The position numbers and the translations under genes were made by a program. From positions 1 through 15,149 of the forward strand of contig CALMJO010000113.1 of assembly GCA_937864375.1 (NCBI GenBank): a stretch of DNA of 15,149 nt. The letters are read 5' to 3'. The notes below the pieces were generated by a model, which was given only the letters and a program-made list of their open reading frames with translations, was not told the origin of the DNA and did not search any database. Shown here one piece after another: positions 1-6,934 of the stretch. Positions within the stretch are counted from its first letter, which is position 1. The number at the start of each line of letters is the position of its first letter. This DNA comes from an uncultured Spirochaetota bacterium. GTDB lineage: Bacteria > Spirochaetota > UBA4802 > UBA5368.

Positions 1-27
1 ATATGAAACGGTTTTCCGGAGGGTGAC

Positions 28-1584
28 ATGAAGAACATGACGCGCAGGGGTTTCATCGCGGTGTCGGCGGCGGCGCTCGGGACGGCGGTCTCGTGCGGAC
101 TGGGGAGCGACGGGGAGAAGGAATTTCCGATCAGGAAGCCGTTCGACGAAACCGTCAGGCCCGCAGCCAAATCCGGGAGGCAGGTCATGGAGCCCGCGCG
201 CGCGATCCCGGTGCTCGCGGAGACCGACGTGCTCGTGGTGGGAGGAGGTCCGGCCGGGCTCGCGGCGGCGCTTTCGGCGGCGCGGGAGGGAGTGGACGTG
301 ATCCTGCTCGAGCGCTACGGTTTCTACGGCGGCATGATCACGCAGGTGAACATGGGATCGATCACCTGGTACCGCTACAAGGACACGATCGACGCGGGCG
401 GGATCTGCAGCCAGTTTGAGGACAAGGCCGAGGAGATGGGCGCCGCGTTGGACCCGTTCACGGTCATGAAGAAGATCCCGTTTGTAACCGGCATCCTCGA
501 AAAGGAGGGCCTAATCGTGAACGGCAAGCCCACATACAAGATCCTGAACGCCGAGATGTTCAAGTACGTCGCCGATACGATGCTCCTGGAATCGGGGATC
601 GTCCCCGTGCTGCACTGCATGGCCGTTGGAGCGGTTATGGACGGAAACGTGATTCGCGGCGTCATCACCGAGAGCAAGTCGGGCCGCCAGGCGGTGCTCG
701 CAAAGCGCGTGATCGACGCCACGGGAGACGCGGACATCGCGAGCTTCGCGGGCGCGCCCTTCAGGAAGAGCCCCAGGGACGAGATCATGGAAGTCACGTC
801 GAATTTTTCCTGCAGCGGCCTGAAGCTCGTCCCCTTCATGGCCCACACGCTCACCCACGTGGGCAAGATGAAGGAGTGGGGGCTTGAGACCTCCGGCAAG
901 GAGGACGAGATGTCCAGCACCGTCCTCATCCAGCCCTTCGAGAAGGCGAAGGAGCAGGGATTGCTGGGGAAGGACTGGGACTGCAGGAGCTACTGGAACG
1001 GTCTCACCGAGCACGGTGACATCCTGTCGGTCAACGCGGTTCACATGACGAACATCGACCCCACCGACGTCTGGGACCTCACGAAGGCCGAGATGGAGGG
1101 ACGCAGGCGTGCCGTCCTCGTCATGGAGGCGCTCAGGAGGAACGCTGCCGGCTTCTCTGACGCGCGAATCCGGAATTTCCATCACTCGCTGGGCGTGAGG
1201 GAATCCAGGAAAATAATCGGCGCTTATAACCTGACCTACGACGACACCAAGAGCCAGGCGCGCTTCGACGATTCCATCGGCGTGTGCCCGGAATTCATTG
1301 ACGGCTACAACGTGCTGTTCATTCCCACGACGGGGAGGTATTTTCAGATTCCATACGGCATCCTCCTGCCGGTGGGCGTGGAAAACCTCCTGGTGGCGGG
1401 GCGCTGTGTCGCGGGGGACAAGATCTCGCACGCTGCGACGCGCCAGATGGTAAGCTGCATGGCGACGGGCCAGGGCGCCGGCGTGGCGGCGGCGCTTTCG
1501 GTGAAGGACAGGGTGGGCTGCCGGGGAGTGAGCGTCGCGAAGCTGCAGGCGGGGTTGAAGAAACAGGGGGTGAGGATAGGGTAG
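28..1584 (+). CDS. Tat-exported FAD-dependent oxidoreductase (FAD_oxidored family)
   Basis: 518 residues. The N-terminus carries a twin-arginine signal (T5-R6-R7-G-F-I, then a hydrophobic Ala-rich stretch) ending in A-V-S-C23, a weak lipobox, so the mature protein may be a lipoprotein outside the cytoplasmic membrane. The Rossmann FAD-binding motif GGGPAG lies at residues 72-77, with an acidic end to the second strand (LLER, about 93-96). A G-V-R-E-S-R segment near 389-394 and the C-terminal A-G-R-C-V-A-G-D (457-464) plus G-Q-G-A-G are typical of the FAD_oxidored (PF12831) group. Tat export fits a flavoprotein folded around FAD in the cytoplasm. The start is set by GGAGGG at 18-23, four bases before ATG. 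The substrate cannot be read from sequence. The gene stands alone on its strand and converges on the PIN-toxin gene. The fold call is confident; the exact reaction is unknown. Confidence 0.9.
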   Translation: MKNMTRRGFIAVSAAALGTAVSCGLGSDGEKEFPIRKPFDETVRPAAKSGRQVMEPARAIPVLAETDVLVVGGGPAGLAAALSAAREGVDVILLERYGFYGGMITQVNMGSITWYRYKDTIDAGGICSQFEDKAEEMGAALDPFTVMKKIPFVTGILEKEGLIVNGKPTYKILNAEMFKYVADTMLLESGIVPVLHCMAVGAVMDGNVIRGVITESKSGRQAVLAKRVIDATGDADIASFAGAPFRKSPRDEIMEVTSNFSCSGLKLVPFMAHTLTHVGKMKEWGLETSGKEDEMSSTVLIQPFEKAKEQGLLGKDWDCRSYWNGLTEHGDILSVNAVHMTNIDPTDVWDLTKAEMEGRRRAVLVMEALRRNAAGFSDARIRNFHHSLGVRESRKIIGAYNLTYDDTKSQARFDDSIGVCPEFIDGYNVLFIPTTGRYFQIPYGILLPVGVENLLVAGRCVAGDKISHAATRQMVSCMATGQGAGVAAALSVKDRVGCRGVSVAKLQAGLKKQGVRIG

Positions 1585-1626
1585 TGGTGCTTGGTGAGAT
1601 TTTGCGAGGCGGCCGAATCGCGGCGG

Positions 1627-2052
1627 CTAAGCGATTGGATTGATGATCCTCAAGCCTTCTTTTCTCCCGGCCCGGATCAGTTTTGAATCGCATGCCACGA
1701 AGTTGTCAAATTCGCTTTTCAACATCAATGCGGTTCCCAGCTGGATGGAGTCGAGCGTCTTCAGCTGGTGCTTTTCGATTACCAGTTTCGCGTTGGACGA
1801 TACGAACTCGTCGAACACGATTCGGGTAAAATAGGGGAAATCGGTTTCAAACTCGTTCATCAGTGTTTTATAATCGCTCCCGCTGATCGCCTTTTCCGCC
1901 AGGAGCCGCCTGAACGTGGAACATGCTTCGATCTCCGTGATTGCGGAAACGATGACCGTGCGGGCCCTGCTCAAGAGATCGTCGACCTTTTCCGATCCTT
2001 TCTCGTGAATGTACTTCTTGATCAGGGCCGAGGTATCGAGGAAGAGCCTCAT
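1627..2052 (-). CDS. vapC: PIN-domain ribonuclease toxin (VapC-like)
   Basis: 141 residues, the normal VapC length. PIN proteins are Mg-dependent RNases that cut tRNA or other RNA when freed from their antitoxin. The acidic metal-site residues are in the expected order: D6 in L-D-T-S-A, E40/E42 in I-T-E-I-E, D101 in L-D-S-I-Q-L and D122 in A-C-D-S-K. The upstream gene's TGA overlaps this ATG as ATGA at 2049-2052, so translation is probably coupled to the antitoxin. An in-frame upstream extension to 2133 exists, but it lies wholly inside the antitoxin gene and lacks PIN similarity. The partner is Phd/YefM-like rather than AbrB-type VapB, a common mixed pairing. The toxin looks intact. RNA target unknown. 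Confidence 0.9.
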   Translation of the reverse strand: MRLFLDTSALIKKYIHEKGSEKVDDLLSRARTVIVSAITEIEACSTFRRLLAEKAISGSDYKTLMNEFETDFPYFTRIVFDEFVSSNAKLVIEKHQLKTLDSIQLGTALMLKSEFDNFVACDSKLIRAGRKEGLRIINPIA

Positions 2053-2273
2053 CGCTCGTCCCTTTCGTCCCGCAGGAAATCGAGGGATGTTTTTGACGAC
2101 TTCAATTTCACCTTGACGGTTTCCCGCTTCCATCCCGCCAGGGCTTCATCGAATGGCGTTATTTTTGCGATGGGTTTCCCCTTGCGAATGATGATAAACG
2201 AGCTCCCGCGCTCGATCTTGTCGAAGTATTCCTTTGAGCGGTTGCGGAAGTCGGTGAATTTCAGGTATTTCAT
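2049..2273 (-). CDS. Phd/YefM-family antitoxin
   Basis: 74 residues. The N-terminal half (M-K-Y-L-K-F-T-D-F-R-N, then an E-Y-F-D-K-I-E-R-G helix and I-I-R-K-G-K-P-I-A-K-I) matches the Phd/YefM DNA-binding fold: a strand-helix unit followed by the R-x-G-x-P-x-A beta hairpin. The C-terminal K-S-S-K-T-S-L-D-F-L tail is charged and likely wraps the toxin. ATG at 2273 is preferred over an in-frame TTG at 2285, because the predicted transcription start (about 2296) would leave the TTG almost no leader; a weak GGA lies about 7 bases before the ATG. It should neutralise the overlapping downstream PIN toxin and repress its own promoter, where a perfect palindrome is present. Confidence 0.87.
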   Translation of the reverse strand: MKYLKFTDFRNRSKEYFDKIERGSSFIIIRKGKPIAKITPFDEALAGWKRETVKVKLKSSKTSLDFLRDERDER

Positions 2274-2287
2274 GGGTGTATCCAAAG

Positions 2288-2303
2288 TGTCATTATAATG
2301 ACA
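2288..2303. promoter_or_regulatory. Perfect 16-bp palindrome, candidate autoregulatory operator
   Basis: TGTCATTATAATGACA is its own reverse complement. It spans the predicted transcription start and touches the -10 box. The 8-mer TATAATGA inside it (2294-2301) recurs at 2305-2312, 11 bases further on, about one helical turn. This is the position and architecture expected of a Phd/YefM operator; binding itself is inferred. Confidence 0.65.
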
Positions 2304-2331
2304 GTATAATGATAGTATGGATGAATGTCAA
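2303..2331 (-). promoter_or_regulatory. Sigma70-type promoter of the antitoxin-toxin operon
   Basis: Read on the minus strand, a perfect -35 TTGACA (2331-2326) is followed by exactly 17 bases and a -10 TATACT (2308-2303), 5/6 to consensus. Predicted transcription start is near 2296, about 23 bases before the antitoxin ATG. This is the clearest promoter in the window. Confidence 0.75.
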
Positions 2332-2404
2332 GTCTGTTAAATGGTGCATCGATTCCATCCTTCCGATATCGGAGCCCCGTCATTCCCGCGTACTTAAAAA
2401 TGGT

Positions 2405-2434
2405 TTGACGAGGTAACTGAATTTAAATTACGAT
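2405..2434 (+). promoter_or_regulatory. Candidate promoter of the HEPN-MNT pair
   Basis: TTGACG (2405-2410), 18-base spacer, TACGAT (2429-2434), giving a leader of roughly 35 bases to the HEPN ATG. The -35 is 5/6 and the -10 is 4/6 to consensus, in a locally AT-rich stretch. The other side of this divergent region drives the Phd/YefM-PIN pair. Confidence 0.4.
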
Positions 2435-2476
2435 CTAGCTTTGATGCGTAATAACATATGATTTCGGGAAAAGAAA

Positions 2477-2866
2477 ATGTCAAACAGGGCCCATGACTGG
2501 CTCAGACAAGCAGAGCATGATTTGGAGCAGGCACAAGATTCGAGAAGCGCCGGCCGTCACGAATGGGCGTGTTTTGCGGCGCATCAATCGGCGGAAAAAG
2601 CGCTCAAGGCCCTGCACCTTGCGCACAACCAGGACGCCTGGGGGCATGTAATACGGACCCTCATGGATGAATTGCCCGGGGTTTGCGCGATTCCGGAAGG
2701 TTTTATCGATATGGCGCGCGTGCTGGACGCGTATTACATACCAACAAGATACGCCAACGGGCATCCGGCGGGCGCTCCCTTCGAGCATTACGGAAAACTA
2801 CAAAGCGACGAGGCGATACGCTATGCCGGTGAGATCCTTGGATTCTGCCGTTCTAAGATGGCCTGA
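2477..2866 (+). CDS. HEPN-domain protein, partner of the adjacent MNT nucleotidyltransferase
   Basis: 129 residues, a complete HEPN four-helix domain of the COG2250 type. The first helix is W-L-R-Q-A-E-H-D-L-E-Q-A, the second W-A-C-F-A-A-H-Q-S-A-E-K-A-L-K-A-L, and the C-terminal segment has the diagnostic Y-Y-I-P-T-R-Y (86-92) followed by a predicted helix. HEPN proteins paired with MNT enzymes are often RNase toxins using an R-x4-6-H motif. Here R91-Y-A-N-G-H96 fits that spacing, but the usual H-x-Y continuation is absent, so RNase activity is not assured. The next gene starts 44 bases inside this one, so the pair is co-translated. The Shine-Dalgarno sequence is modest (GGGAA, about 6 bases before the ATG). 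It could also be a non-toxic binding partner. Confidence 0.85.
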   Translation: MSNRAHDWLRQAEHDLEQAQDSRSAGRHEWACFAAHQSAEKALKALHLAHNQDAWGHVIRTLMDELPGVCAIPEGFIDMARVLDAYYIPTRYANGHPAGAPFEHYGKLQSDEAIRYAGEILGFCRSKMA

Positions 2867-3200
2867 TCGTACGCGTATTATCGACGAAGCCCGCCGCTGG
2901 GCATTGACCGCGGGCCCGCGGGACTCCAACATCACGAGAATACTCTGCCATGGCTCCATCACGACCGCGAAGTGGGGCGTGGGAAGCGATCTGGACGTCA
3001 TCATCGTGGTCCGCGAAACGAATGTATCATTCGAGCGGCGCGCCGCCGATTACCCGGTAGAAGGGATAAGCGTTCCAGTTGACCTCATGGTATATACGGA
3101 ACGCGAATTCGGGTCGCTTCGGGAAGAGGGAAGGCGGATTGCCGCGGAACTTGATCGAAATGCGCTCACCCTCTTTGAGCGCGCGCAGGTTGTAGATTAA
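2823..3200 (+). CDS. MNT-family nucleotidyltransferase (MntA-like)
   Basis: 125 residues from ATG 2823, supported by GAGG at 2810-2813 (9-base spacing). The nucleotidyltransferase signature is complete: G44-S45, ten residues, then D56-L-D58 (GSX10DXD), and a third carboxylate D87 in V-P-V-D-L-M-V. In characterised HepT/MntA systems the MNT enzyme is the antitoxin and transfers AMP onto the HEPN partner. That role here is inferred from the motif and from the 44-base overlap with the HEPN gene. Open reading extends upstream to 2667, but entirely within the HEPN gene in another frame, so it is not used. It ends 17 bases from the converging peptidase gene. Confidence 0.83.
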   Translation: MPVRSLDSAVLRWPDRTRIIDEARRWALTAGPRDSNITRILCHGSITTAKWGVGSDLDVIIVVRETNVSFERRAADYPVEGISVPVDLMVYTEREFGSLREEGRRIAAELDRNALTLFERAQVVD

Positions 3201-3217
3201 CTCGCGGATTAGTTTAC

Positions 3218-4318
3218 TCACTCCGTAACCAGCGCCAGCGCCAGGCGCGCGCTGTCAACCAGGTCCTTTATTAAAATGTACTCCCTGGTGGTGTGAACCT
3301 GCATCATCCCCACTGAAAGGTTCACCGCCTTGATGCCGGCCCTGTTGATGATATTCGTGTCGCTTCCCCCGCCGGAGCTTTCGTAGACCGGTTTCGCGCC
3401 TATGCTCATGAGCGCATTCGTGGCCCTCCGGACGACGGCGCTCGTCCGCTTGAGCGAGAACCCTGCGTACTCGAGCCTCCTGCTGATCTGCGCCCTGGCT
3501 CCGGCCTTTTTCGCCTTGTTCTTCACCATGGCTATGATCTTCGCCTCGACGGCCGCGACGCGCTTCCTGTCGAGGGAGCGGACCTCGATCTTCGCCCAGG
3601 CCTCCTCGGCCACTATGTTAGTTGCCTTGCCCCCGGTGATGAGCCCAATGTTCGCGGTGGTCTTCGCGTCTATGCGCCCGTGCGGGATGGAGGCGAGGAT
3701 GTCCGAGAGCACGCGGATGGCGCTGATGCCGTTCTCGGGCTCCATGCCGGCGTGGGCGGCCTTGCCCTTGATGAGGACCTCGATCGTGGTATGGTAGGGC
3801 GCCTCGAGTATCACGCGTCCCACCCGACCGCCGCTGTCGAACACGAAGGCGAACCTGGATTTCATGTTGGAAAGATCGAATCCCTTTATCCCGTAGAGCC
3901 CCAGCTCCTCGGCGCAGGAGAAGAGAAACTCGAGGGGCCCGTGCTCTATTCCCGATTCCCTGAGCACGCGCATCGCCTCGATGAAGGCGGCGACGGCTGC
4001 CTTGTCGTCGGAGCCCAGCACCGTGGCGCCGTCTGACGTTATGCGCGATTTGGTGGCGAGGGGCTTCACGTTCTCGCAGGGCGCCACGGTGTCCATGTGG
4101 CAGGAGAGGGCGATGCCGGGCTTCCCGGGAAGGGTCCCCTCCATGCGCGCGAGCAGGTTGAACGATTCTCCGCAGGGGAAGAGCTCATAGGCAATGCCCA
4201 GGCCCTTGAGGATGCCGGTGATGTAGCCGATCAAGGCGTGCTCCTTCCAAGATGGGGAGGGAATTTTAACCAGGTCCAAAAATGTGGCGATGAGCCGATC
4301 CCCGTTGACGTTGTGCAT
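3218..4318 (-). CDS. M20-family zinc metallopeptidase (peptidase T-like)
   Basis: 366 residues. Two-metal M20 residues are all visible: H74 and D76 in C-H-M-D-T-V, D104 in G-S-D-D-K-A, the general base and ligand E137-E138 in C-A-E-E-L-G, D161 in V-F-D-S-G, and H342 in Q-V-H-T-T-R-E. The dimerisation/lid domain lies between (about 170-290, with G-K-A-A-H-A-G-M). Together these suggest a PepT-like aminopeptidase or tripeptidase acting in the cytoplasm; no signal peptide is present. ATG 4318 is chosen because GGGAGGA sits 7 bases upstream (4326-4332). ATG 4339, which would overlap the previous stop as ATGA, has no comparable site. It lies 17 bases downstream of the sugar-nucleotide enzyme gene, so co-transcription is likely although the functional link is unclear. 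Substrate is not determinable. Confidence 0.88.
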   Translation of the reverse strand: MHNVNGDRLIATFLDLVKIPSPSWKEHALIGYITGILKGLGIAYELFPCGESFNLLARMEGTLPGKPGIALSCHMDTVAPCENVKPLATKSRITSDGATVLGSDDKAAVAAFIEAMRVLRESGIEHGPLEFLFSCAEELGLYGIKGFDLSNMKSRFAFVFDSGGRVGRVILEAPYHTTIEVLIKGKAAHAGMEPENGISAIRVLSDILASIPHGRIDAKTTANIGLITGGKATNIVAEEAWAKIEVRSLDRKRVAAVEAKIIAMVKNKAKKAGARAQISRRLEYAGFSLKRTSAVVRRATNALMSIGAKPVYESSGGGSDTNIINRAGIKAVNLSVGMMQVHTTREYILIKDLVDSARLALALVTE

Positions 4319-4335
4319 GCGGCGTTCCTCCCGAG

Positions 4336-6825
4336 TCATGCTCTGGTATGGTGCGAAATGATGCCGGTGAATTCGGCGATTATGGCCTCGCGCTCCTCGA
4401 TCGTGTCGCCCTCGGCGAAGACGTGGATGAGCGGGTTGGTCGAGTCGGGCATTATGAGGATCCAGGCGCGCTCGCGGACGACCCGCACGCCGTCGGTGAG
4501 CTCGATCCTGGTCCCGTTTCCAGGCGCCGTGGCGGACAGCGTCTTCATGATCGCGGCCTTCTCGTCCGAGGTGCACTGGATGGAGGTGGAGCGCATCCCG
4601 GCCTGGGGGATGCCGGCGCGCAGCTCCGTGAGCGGGCGCCCTTCGCGCGCGACGAGCTCGAGCACGAGCAGGAAGGCGATCATGGGATCAAAGTCCATCT
4701 CCAGATAGGGAAGGCGCTCTCCGTGCGACGGGAGAAACGCGTCCGCCGAGCCCTCGGGATTGCGCAGCTTCGTGCTGGTTCTCAGGACGCGCGCGCCGAA
4801 CTGCGCGGCTATGCGCTCTATGACGGCCGACGAGGTTACCGGGATGTGAATCTCGCGCACGTTCCTGTGCTTTAAATGGAGGAGGCAGATGAGGGCCGCG
4901 GCATCGTCGCCGGTAAGTATGGCCCCGGACTCGTCCACGATCGTGATGTTTTCCCCGTGCGGGTCCAGGATGGCGCCTATCTCGCCGTTGGCGCGCGTCA
5001 TGCTCACCACGGTCTCGATGGCGTTGCGCGTGTCCTTCTTGAGCTCCTCCTCGCTCATGTACTCCTTGATTTGCGCCCTGAGGCTCGTGAGCGTGCATCC
5101 GAAGCGCGCGAGCAGGTCCGGGAACACCATCGCCGACGCCCCGTTGAAAAAGTCCACGATCAGGTTGATCTTCCTCCGGGAGAGCGCCTCCTGGTCCACG
5201 TAGTTCATGGCGTTCGCGATGTAGGATTCTATGTGGTGGATGGGATAGACCAGGCGACCCACCTCGAAGGCGTTCTTGCGGGGATAATCGCCGCGGTAGA
5301 ATATGTTCTCGATCTTCTTTTCGTCCTGCACGGAGAGCTGGAAGCCGAACCTGTTGAAAAGCTTGATCTGCACGAACTGGAGCCCCGTCATGGGGGCAAT
5401 GTGGACGTACACGCCCATGTCCGCGTTGAGGAAGCGGGTCGAGTAGCGGTTGATGGGAACGCTCTCCACGTCCAGGTCGTGCACCTCGACGCCCATCGAG
5501 AGCAGCCCCGCCGAGATCGCGCGCTTGATGATGCGGGATGCGAGCGAGGCGTCCCTGCTCACGACCGCCGTGGTCGCGCCGCCCAGGAAGGCTCCCAGCG
5601 CCGAGCCGAGCTTTGCGCCGAACTCGGGCGTGATGCGGATGTTGAACGAGCCGATTATCCCCTCCCCGCTGAAGAGCGTTTTTTTCTCCGTCTGGCCCCA
5701 GATGAGGTCCGAGGTGAGGGTCGTTCCCTGCTCGATGATTTTTTCAGGCCACACCCGGATGCCCGAGGGGACCTGCGCCGCGCTGCCGATCTGGCAGTCG
5801 TCGCTCACCACGGCGCCCTCGTAGATGGCGACGCCCTCTCCCAGCACGCAGCGCTTTCCTATGAGCGCGCCGCGCAGGTGGCACTTGGGGCCCACCAGCG
5901 TGTTGTGAAGCAGAATGCTCCGGCGGACCGTGGCGTTCTCCTCGATCACGCAGTTGTCGCCGATCACGGAATACTCCGAGACCTCGGCGCCGCGCTTGAT
6001 GCGCACGAAGTTGCCCAGTATGAGCGGGCCGCGGAGCTTCGCGTTAGGCGCAATTTCAACGTCCCGCCCTACCCAGATGTTCTCTCCGATCTTTTTCCCG
6101 GGGAAGTCGATCCCCACGCGCCCCTCGAGTATGGCCAGGTGCACGTCGCGGTAGGCGGAGAGGTTGCCCACGTCGCACCAGTAGCCCGGCGCGACGCAGC
6201 CGTACATGGGCACGTCCAGCTTCTGCAAGAGCGGAAAGAGGTCCATCGAGAAGTCGAAGCGCTCCCCTTCCGGTATGTGCCCGTTGATGATTTCCGGCTC
6301 GATCAGGTACATCCCCGTGTTGACGGTGTCGCTGAAGACCTCGCTCCACGCGGGTTTCTCGAGGAACTTGTCGATCCTGCCGTCGGGGCGCGTGATCACG
6401 ATGCCGTACTCGGTGGGCTCGCTCACGCGGGTAAGGACGATGGTGAGCGCCGATTTCTTCTTGCGGTGAAATTCCCGCACCATGTCGACGTCGAAATCGA
6501 CCACGCCGTCCCCGGAGAGCACGAGCACGGTTTCACGGGCGCGGCCCACCGCCTTGCGCACGCCTCCCGCGGTGCCCATGGGGGTTTCCTCGACCGAGTA
6601 GGAGATGTTGACGTTCCATTCGGAGCCGTCCCCGAAGTAGTTCTGGATGTTCTCGGGAAGGTAGAAGCAGCTGATGGTGATGTCGGTAATCCCCTTTTTA
6701 CGGAGCAGGTTGACGATGTGCTCGAGCACCGGTTTGTTGATGACCGGTATCATGGGCTTGGGGCGGTTGCAGGTCAGGGGACGCAGACGCGTTCCCTCTC
6801 CGCCGGCCATGATGATTGCTTTCAC
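4336..6825 (-). CDS. Sugar-1-phosphate nucleotidylyltransferase fused to LbH and a degenerate phosphohexomutase-like domain
   Basis: 829 residues from a GTG start with GGAGGAG 7 bases upstream. Residues 1-235 form the nucleotidylyltransferase: A-G-G-E-G-T-R-L-R-P (7-16), K24 in R-P-K-P-M, D106 in S-G-D-G, and E-K-P-A-W at 156-160. Residues about 245-365 are left-handed beta-helix hexapeptides (I-G-E-N, V-G-R-D, I-G-D-N, I-G-K-R). From about 383 the protein follows the phosphohexomutase fold, but the catalytic loops are altered. The T-A-S-H-N-P phosphoserine loop is replaced by H-I-A-P-M-T (475-480), the metal loop reads D-P-H-G-E (621-625), and the phosphate loop reads D-S-T-N-P (794-798). 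The family is commonly labelled mannose-1-phosphate guanylyltransferase/phosphomannomutase. Activation of a sugar phosphate to an NDP-sugar for glycans is likely; mutase activity is doubtful. The nucleotide (GTP or other) cannot be fixed by eye. Confidence 0.87.
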   Translation of the reverse strand: MKAIIMAGGEGTRLRPLTCNRPKPMIPVINKPVLEHIVNLLRKKGITDITISCFYLPENIQNYFGDGSEWNVNISYSVEETPMGTAGGVRKAVGRARETVLVLSGDGVVDFDVDMVREFHRKKKSALTIVLTRVSEPTEYGIVITRPDGRIDKFLEKPAWSEVFSDTVNTGMYLIEPEIINGHIPEGERFDFSMDLFPLLQKLDVPMYGCVAPGYWCDVGNLSAYRDVHLAILEGRVGIDFPGKKIGENIWVGRDVEIAPNAKLRGPLILGNFVRIKRGAEVSEYSVIGDNCVIEENATVRRSILLHNTLVGPKCHLRGALIGKRCVLGEGVAIYEGAVVSDDCQIGSAAQVPSGIRVWPEKIIEQGTTLTSDLIWGQTEKKTLFSGEGIIGSFNIRITPEFGAKLGSALGAFLGGATTAVVSRDASLASRIIKRAISAGLLSMGVEVHDLDVESVPINRYSTRFLNADMGVYVHIAPMTGLQFVQIKLFNRFGFQLSVQDEKKIENIFYRGDYPRKNAFEVGRLVYPIHHIESYIANAMNYVDQEALSRRKINLIVDFFNGASAMVFPDLLARFGCTLTSLRAQIKEYMSEEELKKDTRNAIETVVSMTRANGEIGAILDPHGENITIVDESGAILTGDDAAALICLLHLKHRNVREIHIPVTSSAVIERIAAQFGARVLRTSTKLRNPEGSADAFLPSHGERLPYLEMDFDPMIAFLLVLELVAREGRPLTELRAGIPQAGMRSTSIQCTSDEKAAIMKTLSATAPGNGTRIELTDGVRVVRERAWILIMPDSTNPLIHVFAEGDTIEEREAIIAEFTGIISHHTRA

Positions 6826-6862
6826 GCGTGTGCTCCTCCCGGGTTGCAGGTGAAGGTGTACT

Positions 6863-6892
6863 CATTTACCGTCGCGAAAAAGAACTTGTCAA
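6863..6892 (-). promoter_or_regulatory. Candidate promoter of the sugar-nucleotide / peptidase unit
   Basis: On the minus strand a perfect TTGACA (6892-6887) is followed by an 18-base spacer and TAAATG (6868-6863), a weak -10 (3/6). It lies about 40 bases upstream of the GTG start. Confidence rests mainly on the perfect -35. Confidence 0.35.
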
Positions 6893-6914
6893 CATAAAAT
6901 ATACAGGGTATGGG
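6886..6914 (+). promoter_or_regulatory. Weak candidate promoter of the HEAT-repeat gene
   Basis: TTGTCA (6886-6891), 17-base spacer, TATGGG (6909-6914). Its -35 overlaps the minus-strand -35, so the two divergent promoters would share the TTGTCAA core. The -10 is poor. Confidence 0.25.
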
Positions 6915-6934
6915 TTGAATGCCGGAAAGAAACA

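Noticed and set aside
511..1431. 306-codon minus-strand frame within the FAD oxidoreductase gene
   Set aside because: Same shadow composition; no ribosome site or recognisable domain.
2274..2285. TTG start for the antitoxin, 4 codons upstream
   Set aside because: It lies about 11 bases from the predicted transcription start and next to the operator palindrome; ATG 2273 fits better.
1585..3217. Mobile element or prophage fragment around the toxin-antitoxin genes
   Set aside because: No transposase, integrase, terminal inverted repeat or target duplication could be found by eye.
4319..4576. Longer N-terminus for the M20 peptidase, including ATG 4339 overlapping the upstream stop
   Set aside because: The extension is Arg/His-rich shadow of the preceding gene, and ATG 4318 has GGGAGGA at ideal spacing; ATG 4339 does not.
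4876..6897. 673-codon open frame on the plus strand opposite the sugar-nucleotide enzyme gene
   Set aside because: Antisense shadow of a GC-rich gene: the translation is dominated by His, Asp, Arg, Val and Ala with no domain pattern, while the minus strand carries clear catalytic motifs.
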